From the NCBI GenBank assembly GCA_035048815.1, contig JAUCBN010000038.1, positions 13,048,001-13,112,000 of the forward strand: 64,000 nucleotides of DNA, in the 5' to 3' direction. The DNA comes from Abelmoschus esculentus (Eukaryota; Streptophyta; Magnoliopsida; Malvales; Malvaceae). Numbering within the stretch: position 1 is the first letter of the stretch; the number at the start of each line of letters is the position of its first letter. Shown here piece by piece: positions 22,349-33,261 of this stretch. The notes below the pieces were generated by a model. The model worked only from the letters and a program-made list of their open reading frames with translations. It had not been told where the DNA came from and did not search any database. A program made the position numbers and the translations under genes.

Positions 22349-22450
22349 TGACGTCATCGCTGACATCATCGCTGACGTCATCGCTGACATCATCGCTGAC
22401 GTCACTGCTGACGTCATCTGCTGACGTCAGCGTTGACCAGTGTGACGTCA
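22349..22450. promoter_or_regulatory. TGACGTCA array in solo LTR A2
   Basis: Six perfect TGACGTCA palindromes and two TGACATCA variants in 102 bp, spaced about 13 bp for the first part. It lies about 30-130 bp upstream of a TATA-like TTTATGTTT. The sites are candidate bZIP/TGA-factor sites by motif; use is inferred. Confidence 0.55.
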
Positions 22451-22626
22451 ACAGTTGACTTTTTTTGACTCGGGCCTACTTTATGTTTTTCGACGTCCTA
22501 AATCCAATAGCGCTGTCCGTTTTTCGAAATTCGAACCCGAAGTGTCATTTTTGGGGGGTTTAAGTTCGATAGGTTATCTAGAAAATTTCTGTAAAAAGTT
22601 TTTGAACACGTTTCTGTTTGCTTCAG

Positions 22627-22850
22627 GTGACGAGGATTCTGACCCCGAGCAGTTACCTCCTCCTCCTGTACGAGGTCCGATACATCCACATTCGGGACCT
22701 TCACGTGAGTATCGAATTATTCTGTTTAGATTATTTTCGGTAATGTGGCATAGTAGAAAGTCTAACTTGTTTCTGTAAATTGTAGACTCTACTCCTGCTC
22801 AGCCCGGTGGTAGAGCCGAGTCCAGTAGACGTCAGGATCGTCGTTGAGTC
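22627..22850 (+). other. Small intron-bearing ORF block inside the LTR (copy A2)
   Basis: Acceptor TTTGCTTCAG ending 22626, exon 22627-22704 (GDEDSDPEQLPPPPVRG), GTGAGT donor at 22705, 81-bp intron, acceptor TTGTAG ending 22785, and second exon (STPAQPGGRAESSRRQDRR) ending at a TGA near 22845. This copy is open through both exons. The upstream ATG of copy A1 reads ATA here. Confidence 0.45.
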
Positions 22851-24748
22851 TTCTGATACAGGTGTATTCTCTCCCGTTCATCCTGTAAATTCTGTAAATT
22901 TCTGTTAATCTGTTTATTCGATTCTTGTTAAACCGTATGATCATGCATCATTCTGATTTATCATATCTGTTTCTGTTATCTGTCATGCTTGCCTCCTGTT
23001 AGATAATAAGGCATGCATTCTGATTCTGTATCTGCATATATCATGGCATCTGGGATATTATCTGTGTACGGGAAAGTTAGTGATTTTATCACTTCTGTTC
23101 AGTGGCTCCACCTTCGGGTCGAGATACCACTTCTGTTGGTGTGATGGTGTTAGAGTGGTCTGGGGAACAACTCTTCTGAGGTGTTCGGAGATGGGTGCAT
23201 ATCATGCATACTCTGTCTGTTCTGCATATTTTGTTCTGTTATACCGTTATCTGTTCTAGAGACACATTAGGCTCCCCAGCTTACACCCTCTCAGGTTCTT
23301 GTTTCAGATCTCAGATCTAGGCTCGGTACGGTACTTGGAGGTTCTTGTTCCAGTATCTGATTTATAGTATGTATTTAGTTTCGGATTCCGGATTATTTTT
23401 ATTTGAACAATATTTCTGTAATTTGAACATTAAGTTTTTATGGGTTTTTGCAACATTTATTATTTATGAAATTTACGGGTTGAATCATATTTTGTAAATG
23501 ATTAATTTTATTATTATTTTAATCTATTAATTATTTAATAATTATCCGAATATTATATTAATTTTTAGTAAAAGCCCTAACTTGGGAAACAAGTTTTCAA
23601 GCCGTAAACCCTAACTTGTAATCTAAGAAATTAGGTTAATTTTAGGGGTTATATTTTCTCTTTTGTATTGATGAAATCTGTGGGAAGGAATCCCTTACAA
23701 TGATTTTTGGTTTGGCTTAAATAGCCGAATGAAAAAAATACATGTTGAAATAAAGAAAAACCCGGTTCTGATTTCCTATTGGATGATCTAGAATTTGTCT
23801 TTTTTGCCTATGATTGTTGAATATTTGATGCATTGGCTCTGGAATTTACGATATCTCTGAGGAATGGTGGCGTTTTGGGTCTGTGGACATTGTTGGTGTA
23901 GCCTCTGTAATTTCAGATCTGTTTTGTGTGTGTGTGTCAATTCCTTGTATTTCTGAGTATTTTGTACAAATCCTGACATGGTTGTTTGTTTGTGCATGCG
24001 TGGCTGCCGGAAATCGCATGAGGGGACCACTAGAGGGACGTCGGATGACCTTCGGAAGCTGGGGCGAAGAGGCTGGTGGGATTCGAACAGGCGCGCGTGC
24101 ATTGCACGCGCCCGTGAAGGGCAGCCAAGGGTCGGCGCGTGGCGCGTCAGGCATCTGAATGGTTCTTCTTCTGTTGATCTGAGCTATTGGATCAAGATTA
24201 GATCCAACGATCCAGATTGGGTTGCGCAAGATGATAAGAGAGGATGTTAGAGATTTTTGTTATCCGGGCTTGGGAATTAATGTTGGTTTGGGCCTGAGAC
24301 TGGCATTGTGTTTAAATATTTGTTCTGGGCAATTGTAATTATTTATATATTGGATTTAAACATGTATTTGGATTGTTATTTAATAAAGGGGTATGGGTTT
24401 TATTTTAATCTATTTCAGGTTTAATTATTTAATACCTGATTTATTTATTTATATAATAACAAATAAATAAATAAATAATAGATATAGCCGAAAATAATAA
24501 TGAAAAGGCTAATATGTATGTAATTTTAAAAAAATTCAAAATATTGAAACAAATATAGTAATATCTCTTTTATTATTGGTTTACATAATATTTTTTTCCT
24601 TTTAATAATAACAAAATAAAATCGAAATAAGTATAATATATATAATAATGTTTTTCTTTTTGCACTTTTTTTATATTAATATTTATAAGCCCTTTATTCG
24701 AATTGGGATTAAAAATTAACCCCGGATAAAATTAATGATTACACTAGT

Positions 24749-26158
24749 ATTTCAGAATCGACAGATCTGGGAAGAACAAGGATTCTACTAAACAGAAGAA
24801 GAAGATCTGGGGCTGGACAACTTCATCCTATCGAAAATCACATCTCAAAATTGGCAAAAGTTTGTCAAACAACCTCCAACGGAGAATATTGAATGGGTAC
24901 GAGAATTCTACGCACACAGACCAGTGGCAAAAAATCCGTACTCCTACCTTCGAGGAAGATCCATTCTCGTTGTTGATGTGGTCATCAATGCACATTTTGG
25001 CCTCGACATCACAAATGACGAACATGTTGTGTTTGTAGCCACCCTGACAGCCAATGACTACCAAATGATGAAAACAGAAATCTATATGACGGAACAGAAT
25101 GGAACACGGGAAAACACCGTGGCTCTGTCCGCCGCCGAGACCTAAGGCCAGAAGCAATGCTGTGGAACACCTTTATCAAAAGGAATCTACTACTGACATC
25201 CCATAACCAAACAGTAGATAGGCCACGACTAGCACTAATACACTCAATCATCCACAATAGGAGGATAAATGTCGGCTGTATAATAAGTGAACAAATATTC
25301 GAATGTGCCGCCAAAGATAGAGGTATATTAATTTTCTCGTGTTTAATTACTAACTTGGTAAGGTATGAAGGTGTACCGCCACTACTCACGGACACATACA
25401 CCCAGAGAGAAAAGGATGGACCAGGGATATCTATATCAAAAGAATATAAATAGAGGAAGTTGTTCCACGAGCTTTCATTCCTCCCACCGTTGAAGCAAAG
25501 TCCGCCGCGGTCGATCAACAAGCAGACCAGACTGAAAATGCACCAGCAGGAATCCTGGAAATTCTACAAAAGATTGAGAGAAGGCAGTTGGCCTTCATGA
25601 CATACATCAGGGAGTTCAACAACTCCATCATCACAACTATCCGAGAAGAACTCCCCACATGCATGATTGTATTCCCAGAATTCACAGTAAACCTCTCCAT
25701 TTCCCAACATCCCCCTGTTACACCAACCGCCTCGGCCACGGTTCCACTGTCCCCCGATACCACAAATGAAAACCATAGCAACGGAACCATTCTCTACAGA
25801 CTTTACAGCAACAACCAAGAAACAAGATGTTGCCACACTAATAAAATCCAGCTCACTTGATTGTAGTAGCTCCTCTGGTGACATGGAATAACTTATGAAA
25901 ATAATCACGGATTCCATTACACCTGAAATCAGCAAGAAGTGGAAAGCCCCTGGTTCTGCTACAACAACCTCTCCAATCAATCTGGATATGGAGGAATCAC
26001 AACAAGACCTCAGTCTCGTTCGCATACAACTATATCGTTCGGCAAAGAAACCAATGATGAGCCCATCGAAACCAACAGTCGAGCAACCACTCAAAACCCG
26101 CCATAAACTACTCATCGACAGTGACTCTGAAGATTCCTTTGGGTCTGCAAAATTTTAA
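24749..26158 (+). pseudogene. Plant 'putative transposon protein' domain ORF (Athila-associated), main part
   Basis: Continuation of the ORF that begins at 12100. Segments recognisable against the second copy at 61457-62707 are WVREFYAHRPV and YLRGRSI (about 24895-24960), the DYQMMK region (about 25060), PEAMLWNTFIKRNLL (about 25150-25195), LIHSIIHNRRINVG (about 25234) and KDRGILIFSCLIT (about 25312). The C-terminal part has a coiled-coil-like stretch ILEILQKIERRQLAF (about 25553) and ends in an acidic Ser/Asp tail (SDSEDSFGSAKF). It carries a stop at about 24796, frameshifts near 25090, 25450-25550 and 25860-25890, and stops. The domain resembles Pfam 'putative plant transposon protein'. Its role is unknown; an env-like or accessory role is only a guess from its position after gag-protease. 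Confidence 0.75.
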
Positions 26159-27092
26159 GGGCGATAGTATTTCTTATTTTTTTTCTTTTTCTTCTTCTTT
26201 TTTCTTTTGATTTTCGGTTATTTTTTTCTTTTTCACTGTTACTTAACCATGCATTGAGGACAATGCATCTCTCGAGTCTGGGAGAGCATTTGTCCAATTT
26301 TGTAACATGTAATGATCTACAATTATATGGAAGTAATCAAAGTATCTTGTTATTTCCTTAAAAATTCTACTTAAAATTCTACCTTATACAATTGCAATTA
26401 AATTTTTTAAACTATTGAATTTTATTGAAACTACCTCGGCAGAAATATATTCTACAATCGTCGCAACAGTTTACACCTTTCACTAGACTTGAATTCAGAA
26501 AGGTCTATTAGGCTTAGTATTTAGGATTAGACTATGAGCCTAAAATCATATAAACACTACTAGTCTTAGATGATTTTGAAAATTCTTTTTTTGAAAGCAA
26601 TAAGGACTTAGGTTTAGATTTTAAACTAGAGGTGCCTATCACCGGCACTAGTTAGTCCATAAGAGGTGCCGAAGATTGGCTCTAGGACTTAGTTTTTCTC
26701 CCACTTACTAGAGATGCTCGAAATTGGCTCTAGTAAGAAATAGCTAAATACTTGAGGTACCCAAAAACTGGCTCAAGCAGTATAAGTATATAGCAGTATA
26801 TATTTATACATCAATTTTAGGGAGAAAGAAGGAAAAATGATCAATAAAAATCTTAGTTGAAAGTCTTGAGCTAGAAAAAGGATTAGAACTTAGAAAATCA
26901 GCCTTGACATAGCTACGCGCACACACGCTAAGACTTATAGTCCAATTTCGAGGAACTCCTAGAACCTAGAAGAGGCCGAGTCAAGAAAGGAATTTTGCCG
27001 CGGCAGGCAGGACAATATATTACTTTTAAATTCTAGACTTAAAATTATCTTTTGCATTGCTTTAGGACAAGCAATAGTTTGAGTTTGAGGTG
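26159..27092 (+). other. 3' UTR and polypurine tract of the Athila-like element
   Basis: No coding signal. GAGGACAATGC near 26257, with a following GAGTCTGGGAGAG, matches a motif in the second copy (rc near 61360-61385). GAGTTTGAGGTG just before 27093 is the likely polypurine tract; the second copy has GAGTTTGGGGGTG at 60627-60615. Confidence 0.6.
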
Positions 27093-28410
27093 TGATGAGT
27101 ACTCAAAAGTTCTTATTTTTCATATCATTTGCCCACTCGTTTATTGCAAATAAAGACAAAATTAAAGGCGATAATAGATATTTCTGATTATTTTTCATAT
27201 TTCAATATTCGATCATTAACTTTATGAATTTATCTATTATTTGGCATAAAACATATATGTTTGATAGTTTTCTCTCTTAGATAGGAAACTATATCACATA
27301 GATAGCCAAAGGAGAAAATAGATGCAGAATTGCAAATGAAGCACCCGCCACGACAACACTCTAGAGGCCGTCGCAGCAGCGTAAAAGACAACAATTGGTG
27401 CTCAACAGAAAGAGGAAAAGATACCAATCTTAATGGACAAAGAGCAAGAGAAAGAAGAAGCTCAATTAGGAGGTCAAGCCCATATCAAAGCCAATCGTAG
27501 GGAAAGAAGAGATATTTTAGGAATTAAGATTAAATTAATACAGTTTAATTAGGAATTAGATTTATTTCCTTTTAGAACTCTTTCCTTGCATGGAAAGATC
27601 AACTTAGGGCTTGGCCTATATAAGGCACTTATTAGGTTTAGGTTTAGTATGAAGTTGAGACAGATTCTCACATTATTATACCTTTAGCCTCCGCCTCCAT
27701 CATGTTGTAAGTCTTTCGGAGATTTAGATTGTGGAGTACTCGGAGATGAAGGTTATGTTATGTTTGATATTTATTAATGCAAAACCTATTTCATAGTTTA
27801 TTCTCTCCTGATAGTTATTCTTCTTGCATAGGAGCTCGAAAGATAAGTATGTGAGAAAAACTCATTTGCCTAGCATCGGGAGATGTAGGTTCATGAAATG
27901 AGAGAATACAATCTTTGCTCATGGGCATTGACTAATCAGTCAAGTATTTCAGCGACTAACAAGACGCATGTGTTTGGTTGTCCGCCCTTGATTCACGCTG
28001 GGAGGTATCATCAAGACGTGGGTTTCAACAGTTCTCTTCGCTTAGGGATAAGGAAGAAGACATACAAGGATGCTTTTTCGAACTATGGAATGTTGAATTG
28101 TCGACAAGGCACGACTCCGCCTAGGCAACTACGGTGACCCTTTGTGCGATCCGCCGAGGCGGCAGTTCAACTCATTGCATTAATAAGTGGATACTTAATA
28201 TAACTGGAATCTCCTCTACAAAACATTCAATCTAGTCTCACTTTTATCATATTATTTCATTATTTAATTTTATGCTTTTATAGTTATCTTAGTTATAATT
28301 CTACCCTTCAACTCATTTGTGTTTTTAGTTTTCTAAGTGCAGTTATAAGAAGTAGCAAGGTTGACTCAATCCTCGTGGGACTAACATCTTAAATACTATA
28401 ATCTGACAAA
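27093..28410 (+). mobile_element. 3' LTR of the Athila-like element
   Basis: It starts TGATGAGTACTC, matching TGATAAGTACTC in the LTRs at 42867 and 60614 (minus strand). Content such as CGGCAGGCAGG, a TATATAAGG-like box near 27617 and the end part with CAATCCTCGTGGGACTAACATC agree with those copies. The right boundary is not clear; sequence diverges near 28400-28420. Confidence 0.65.
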
Positions 28411-30086
28411 TATGAAATTAAAAGGATTTCATAACCTCCATCAACTGTGAAGCTTAAATGCCTATGAACGGTGTATAGAAAAAATGAAATTGACTATCGT
28501 TCCCTTGACCCTTCTCTATTTTCTTTTTTAGTTTTGACTTTTGGACTTTCCATTATGCATTCAACGTTTGGTTTGCCTTATTTTTAAATTATTGGCTTTT
28601 ATTATGATTTACATCACTTAAATTGTTCCCATTATAAATGCAGTGTATTTTGTTTATATATTATATGTACATTATTTCTTTCATTTTCAATACATGTTTC
28701 TCATTTATTATATGCATTTATCCCATAATTATTTGTTGCTTAATTGCTTTCTTTTAATGTATATCGTTGCCTTTTTAATCTATTTCCTTTTTGTCCCATT
28801 TATTTTAACATCTATATTATGACCTTATTTATCATATATATTCTGCCATATATAATACGTATAATTGTGTATAGCTAGTTGTCTGTTTATATATTATATA
28901 ATATAATTATGGTATCTTTTATTATAACTATTATAAATTATTGTTCATATATAATCTTATTTATATATTTTACTATGTTCTATTTCATATAATATATATT
29001 ATATAATAAAATATATACTTCATCATATTTAATTTAGTATATATTATATCATTAGTGTTTTTTATTTTATGTTTTTATATATTTGTATGTCATGCATATA
29101 GGTTTATTTATTTAATATAGTGAAGTTACTAAAACCGTTGACATGTCCTCTTAGCATTACCACATTATGCTATAATTCGTGCATTGTTCTTCTCTTTTAT
29201 TCATCTTTTTACATGTTATTTTGTTTGTTCGGCATTAGCATTTTATTTTCATGCACAGTTGTAAATATTCTTCATATCTTCATGTGCACTGCCTTGTTTC
29301 TTACATTGCATTTATACTGTCATGGTTCTATCCTACATATTTCATTACAATTAATCTCATTTCCTTTTATTTGCATTCATGCCTTGCTATGTCATACTAA
29401 TCTTTAATGAAATTTGTTATTCATTAAATTATTTTTATATTAAAGGAGAGGTAGTTATTAATTTTGATATTCGAGTCATAATCGTCTAGATTATCGGAGA
29501 TTCATCGAATATTCGAATTAATTCTCACCGTCTTAAGGGAAGTAAAAATTAAAATTGACAAGATCACGACATCATCCTTTTAAACGCTTGCATCATACAT
29601 AAAAGGTGACGTACGGGATCCGAACCTTAAACTAACGCGGTGGTCAGTATTATTTGACATCGATTTAGTCTCTGGTCCGGTGTACTGTCAACCTTATTAA
29701 TTAAATGTCTTATTAATTTAAATTCATCAATTAAATTAAGCTCGTTTAATTAAGATCAATTTTGAATTTAGAAACCGATTTAAAATTAAGTTAAATATCA
29801 AAAAGAAAACATTTCTGGTACCGATTTTCTAGCGTGTTAGGGGTGTTAATCCTTCCCCACGTGTAACCAACTCCCGAACCCATTTCAGAACGAATCTCTG
29901 GTGTTCTTTTTACAGTGTCCGTCTACCTAAATGATTGGTGGCGACTCCAATTTTATTGTTTTAAAAGAATTAATCTTTTTAAATGAAAAGGGATTAAATT
30001 AGTAGCACGGAAGACCTTTTACCCCTACACTTTTCAAATTAAATTCCCGTTTTCCATCTTCGAAACTTCTTAAAAAGGTCGCTACA
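28411..30086 (+). mobile_element. Tat/Ogre-type LTR, plus orientation (solo or fragment)
   Basis: It ends GGTCGCTACA at 30086, the same LTR end as E1 and E2 but on the opposite strand. The block CGTGTAACCAACTCCCGAAC ... TGGTGGCGACTCC (about 29862-29950) matches the LTR block of all other Tat-type LTRs here. The left boundary is not visible; 28560-29440 is very AT-rich sequence that I could not align. Confidence 0.6.
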
Positions 30087-31316
30087 GAATTATAATTGGA
30101 TTAAAATCCCTTAAACATTCAAAGTTGTGTCTTAATTCATAAAATTATCCTCAAGTTTTTAATTTTTACAATTTAGTCACTAATTTCAAAATCTTAAGAA
30201 TTCAAGGGTCAATTTTCGAAATTGGATTGACCAATGTTAAATATATGTTAAATAAGAATATTAGTATTCACTAAACTTTTAGGCCCAAATTTGGGATATT
30301 ACATATAGAGTTTAAAATTTATGATTTAGAGTTAGAGTTAAGGTTTAGAATTTAATTTTTAGTGTTAGGCATAAAAGATGACATTGAAAAATAAATTTTT
30401 ATTCATCTCATTAGTTTAAACAATTAATTTAATATTTCAAATACATTATATTCATTGTTAGATTTATTTATTTATTTAGAAAAAAATTACCATTAAATTA
30501 ATGTATTTATTTGATAAATCATTAAATTAAAAATTAAAAATATAAATAATTAAATTTAAAGACTTTAAACTGATTGAAAACCTTAAGTGGTGATTCAGGA
30601 TGCTCCCCTTCCAACTTTCCCTAGTATTGGGGGATTTGGACAAGGGATTTCTCGATGATGAAGCTTTGGAATTTTTGCAAGGAGATGTAACAATCACTCG
30701 GAATGCAAGATTAGAATCTCATTCATGTGTTTATACGTCACACTACAATTGTATTCTATTTTTAAGACGTCAGTAAAAATTTTGTATTTTTCGCGAAAAG
30801 TTTTTCTTCGAAAATCTCGGGAGTTATGTACGGTCATATATTTTTCGTTATCATTTATGACGTTGTCCGAATTGTGTATAACACTAATATCAGTAGGAGG
30901 GATAGTTTTGCAAGGCTTGCTGTTCTGATTATCTAGAGAAGCCATTGTTTTGGTGCATTGTTATTGAAGGTATGGTTCCGACTGTTGAATAATGAGGGTC
31001 TTCCAACAAAATGTTATGAGTGTGACACATAGATACGGACATTCAAGTGAAACCCGTGGAAGTGTAACGAAGAAGGGTGCTGTCGAGCCTCATGTTGAAA
31101 GAGAAAAACAAGAGAACGTCGACCAAGTCCAAGTATATGGACCTTAGACAACGGTGGAGGTGAAGCAGCTGATGGATCTTTGGTAATTCAAATCTAAATC
31201 CTTCGTCAGACAATAATAAGAAAGTAGCAATGCTCCCAAGTGAAGGAACTGTAGTTTACATGATCATAACCAGTAATATTACAACTATTAAGACCGAAAC
31301 TAGAGTGAGTTTAAGA
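30087..31316. other. Unassigned sequence downstream of the PsbP-like gene
   Basis: AT-rich at 30087-30560, with GGGATATTACA near 30291 that could be a decayed LTR end. The 30570-31200 part has more even composition and short ORFs (30694-30945 minus; 30991-31146 plus) that I cannot assign to a family. The last stretch before 31316 is expected to hold the 3' UTR of the PsbP-like gene. Confidence 0.4.
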
Positions 31317-32015
31317 TTATCCAACAGTCTTAAAAGACTCATGAATGTGCCTTAAAGTCTCCTCGTCGCGTTTCCACTCCGGACCCGGAGCGTTTACAAA
31401 ATGAGCATACAGTTTGTTCTTCGAACAAGTAACCGAGATCAGACTGTGCTTCCCGATTCCATCAATCTCGTACACATAATAAACCTGTCCATCTTCGTCC
31501 TTCCTCTCCTCCGAAACCAAGCTGTCAGCCCCAGCAATCAAATCCTGCAACTCCACGTCCGATAAAGCCAAGTTGTTCAAGATCACGTCCTTCGGAGCTA
31601 ACTGTCTGAATCCAGCCAAGAATGTTAAGTACTCTTTCTCTTGTCTCTTCTTCGGATTGTAAAACTCGCTGTCTGTCCCGTTGGTGCCCTTCTCGACTTT
31701 CGAAACTAAACGCTCCTTCCATCCCTCTGGGACGTCGTAGACGTACTCGGCGGAGGCTTTCTTGTCGGAGTTTCCACCGTAGCCTCCGTAGTTTGCGGCA
31801 CTGGCGGCGGTGCCGTAGTAGATACTGTATGTTGAGGAGGCGATGGAGGAGGGAGGGGAAGTTAGAATAAATGCGGAAGTGGCTAAAGCGGTAGTTAGAG
31901 CGGTGGTTAGTGGTTTGGGGAAGTAGAGTAGCGGGGTTTTCAGGTGTGGGGTTTTTGAATTGGTGGTGGAGGAAGGAAGAGTGGACAGAGGAGGAGGAGG
32001 AGATAGGGTCGCCAT
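31317..32015 (-). CDS. PsbP-domain thylakoid lumen protein, TL19-like
   Basis: An intact 232-residue ORF, the only undamaged host gene in the window. The N-terminal 75-85 residues form a bipartite chloroplast/lumen transit peptide: a Ser/Thr/Pro-rich start, then a hydrophobic stretch TALATSAFIL and a small-residue region near SSIAS. There is no twin Arg, so the Sec route is more likely than Tat. The mature part has YYGTAASAANYGGYGG, then a PsbP fold with YDVPEGWKERLVSKVEKG, EFYNPKK, QVYYVYEIDG, KHSLISVTCSKNKLYAHF and a C-terminal FKTVG. This matches my memory of the thylakoid lumenal 19 kDa protein of Arabidopsis. PsbP-like proteins act in the lumen near the photosystems; this member's function is not settled. 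The start context CCCATGGCG is good. There is no intron in the coding region. Confidence 0.9.
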   Translation of the reverse strand: MATLSPPPPLSTLPSSTTNSKTPHLKTPLLYFPKPLTTALTTALATSAFILTSPPSSIASSTYSIYYGTAASAANYGGYGGNSDKKASAEYVYDVPEGWKERLVSKVEKGTNGTDSEFYNPKKRQEKEYLTFLAGFRQLAPKDVILNNLALSDVELQDLIAGADSLVSEERKDEDGQVYYVYEIDGIGKHSLISVTCSKNKLYAHFVNAPGPEWKRDEETLRHIHESFKTVG

Positions 32016-32110
32016 GGGAATCGGAGAGACGAGTGGCTCCTGTTTTCGTGTTTACGGCTTGTACACTATTTTATCTCTCCTGGAATTTCCATTATCCATA
32101 CATTTTTATT
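32016..32110 (-). promoter_or_regulatory. Proximal promoter / 5' UTR of the PsbP-like gene
   Basis: Upstream on the minus strand are GGATAATGG and GAGATAAAATAG. These resemble the GATAA I-box of light-regulated genes. No clear TATA box is seen. This is weak evidence from short motifs. Confidence 0.25.
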
Positions 32111-33261
32111 GGGATAAAGCAATATTAAACTCCTGAATTTGGTAATTTATTCAATTTGGTCCCTGCAATTTGTTTTTTACATTAATCTATAAACTTTACA
32201 ACTTTTTTCAAATTTGGTACTTATGGTCCTAATTAGTATAGCAACCTGTAAATTTTTCCTTAGTACATAATATTAGATTTTGTAACACATTTTTAAATCC
32301 TTAACTGAAATAAATTTATAGAATTAAATTAAAATTTTTAAATTTTGTGGCTAATACGATTATCGTTTAAGGATCAAAGTAAAAAAAAAATACATTAAGA
32401 GGAAAACAAGGATAAAAACTAGGGAACGAATTTAGAAAAGTTACATGTAAAATACTCTAATCACTAAACTATAAAAAATATTATTTAGAAGTTACCTTTT
32501 AAAAGTTATAACATAATCATTAAGTATATTGAATTATTATAAATTGATTATTAAATTTTATTAATTGGTTACTGAATGATCATTAAATTAATCAAATTGT
32601 TACCGAATGAATATTTATTTTATAATTTTTATAAATTATTGAACTGTTACAAAATGTTCGTTATATTAGTGTTCTTTACACAAATTTTAGTGACCAAAGA
32701 CATTCATTTATAGCTTATACACTATTTTTAAAGTTAATATTTAATGCACTATAAGAATAATTTTTTATTACACAAGCATGTCTATTTAAATTGCATATAC
32801 AAAATCTAAATCAACTTTAAATATAAATCCTTAACTCTAATATTAAATTAAAAAAAATAAATCTTAAAACCTTAAATTAAACATATAAATTAGACTCAAA
32901 ATATAAATATTCTGACGTTAATACATAAAATATTTTCGATTATTTTATATATATCGTGAGAGTTTTCATATCCTAACTTTCCCTTATTTCTTAAACTTCA
33001 AAATTATTAATGTTTTGGTCAAATTTTCACTAAAAATGATTTGACTTATTGAAAGGTTAGGGCTAAATAGAAGACACCTATATATTTTTTTATTCCAATG
33101 ACAATAGTTAAATTAATAAATTTAGTTACAATTTTCAATTTTTTATGTAAAAAAAATACAACTACGAGCCTCATTAAAAACCTTCTTAGACCAAATTGGA
33201 GGAAAAGAATACTCGCAGCAGTATTATATAAACTTAAACAAATACTTAAAACCCACAAACA
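32111..33261. other. AT-rich intergenic sequence
   Basis: No gene is visible. The start (32120-32230) has phrases such as CAATTTGGTCCCTGCAATTT that are common at the ends of small plant DNA elements, but I could not find matching ends. The 33050-33260 stretch is probably the 3' tail of the LINE on the minus strand. Confidence 0.4.

Larger units (their letters stand above)
21476..23653 (+). mobile_element. Solo LTR, copy A2, inside the E1 5' LTR
   Basis: It starts TGTAATAACCC and ends GGGGTTATA (from GGGGTTACA), with T-rich flanks TTTTT/TTTTC as target duplication. The sequence on both sides matches the unoccupied site in the other LTR of E1 around 14030-14060. It is closely related to copy A1 at 2088-4307 and about the same length (2178 bp). 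It contains the TGACGTCA cluster, the TATA-like box (about 22481) and the small intron-bearing ORF. Confidence 0.88.
12186..24743 (-). mobile_element. Ogre/Tat-like gag-only LTR retrotransposon, element E1
   Basis: The element is read on the minus strand: 5' LTR 24743-19990, primer site 19987-19970, gag pseudogene 19221-17719, repeat-rich non-coding region, polypurine tract 15130-15115, 3' LTR 15114-12186. The LTRs begin TGTAATCAC and end GGTCGCTACA in element sense. The target duplication is CAAGT/CTAGT. Total length is 12.6 kb, or about 10.4 kb without the nested solo LTR. No RT, RNase H or integrase is present, so it would need proteins from another element. The second copy is E2 at 46478-56674. 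Confidence 0.88.
19990..24743 (-). mobile_element. 5' LTR of element E1, carrying a nested solo LTR
   Basis: It starts TGTAGCGACCC at 19990 and ends ATTACA at 24743 in plus-strand order. It is longer than its partner because of the insertion at 21476-23653. It also lacks about 330 bp relative to 13160-13490 of the other LTR; the join is near 20965-20985. Confidence 0.86.

Noticed and set aside
22146..22451. Minus-strand ORFs with DDVSDDVSDDVS or MTSAVTSAMMSA repeats
   Set aside because: Shadows of the TGACGTCA array; not conserved in copy A1 in length or frame.
25009..25521. 170- and 183-codon minus-strand ORFs at 25009-26115
   Set aside because: They are antisense to the 'putative transposon protein' ORF, which has family support on the plus strand.
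29120..29407. 95-codon ORF with signal-peptide-like start
   Set aside because: It is in very AT-rich sequence beside a Tat-type LTR and has no recognisable family pattern.
30694..30945. 83-codon minus-strand ORF
   Set aside because: Complex composition but no family features; kept only as unassigned sequence.
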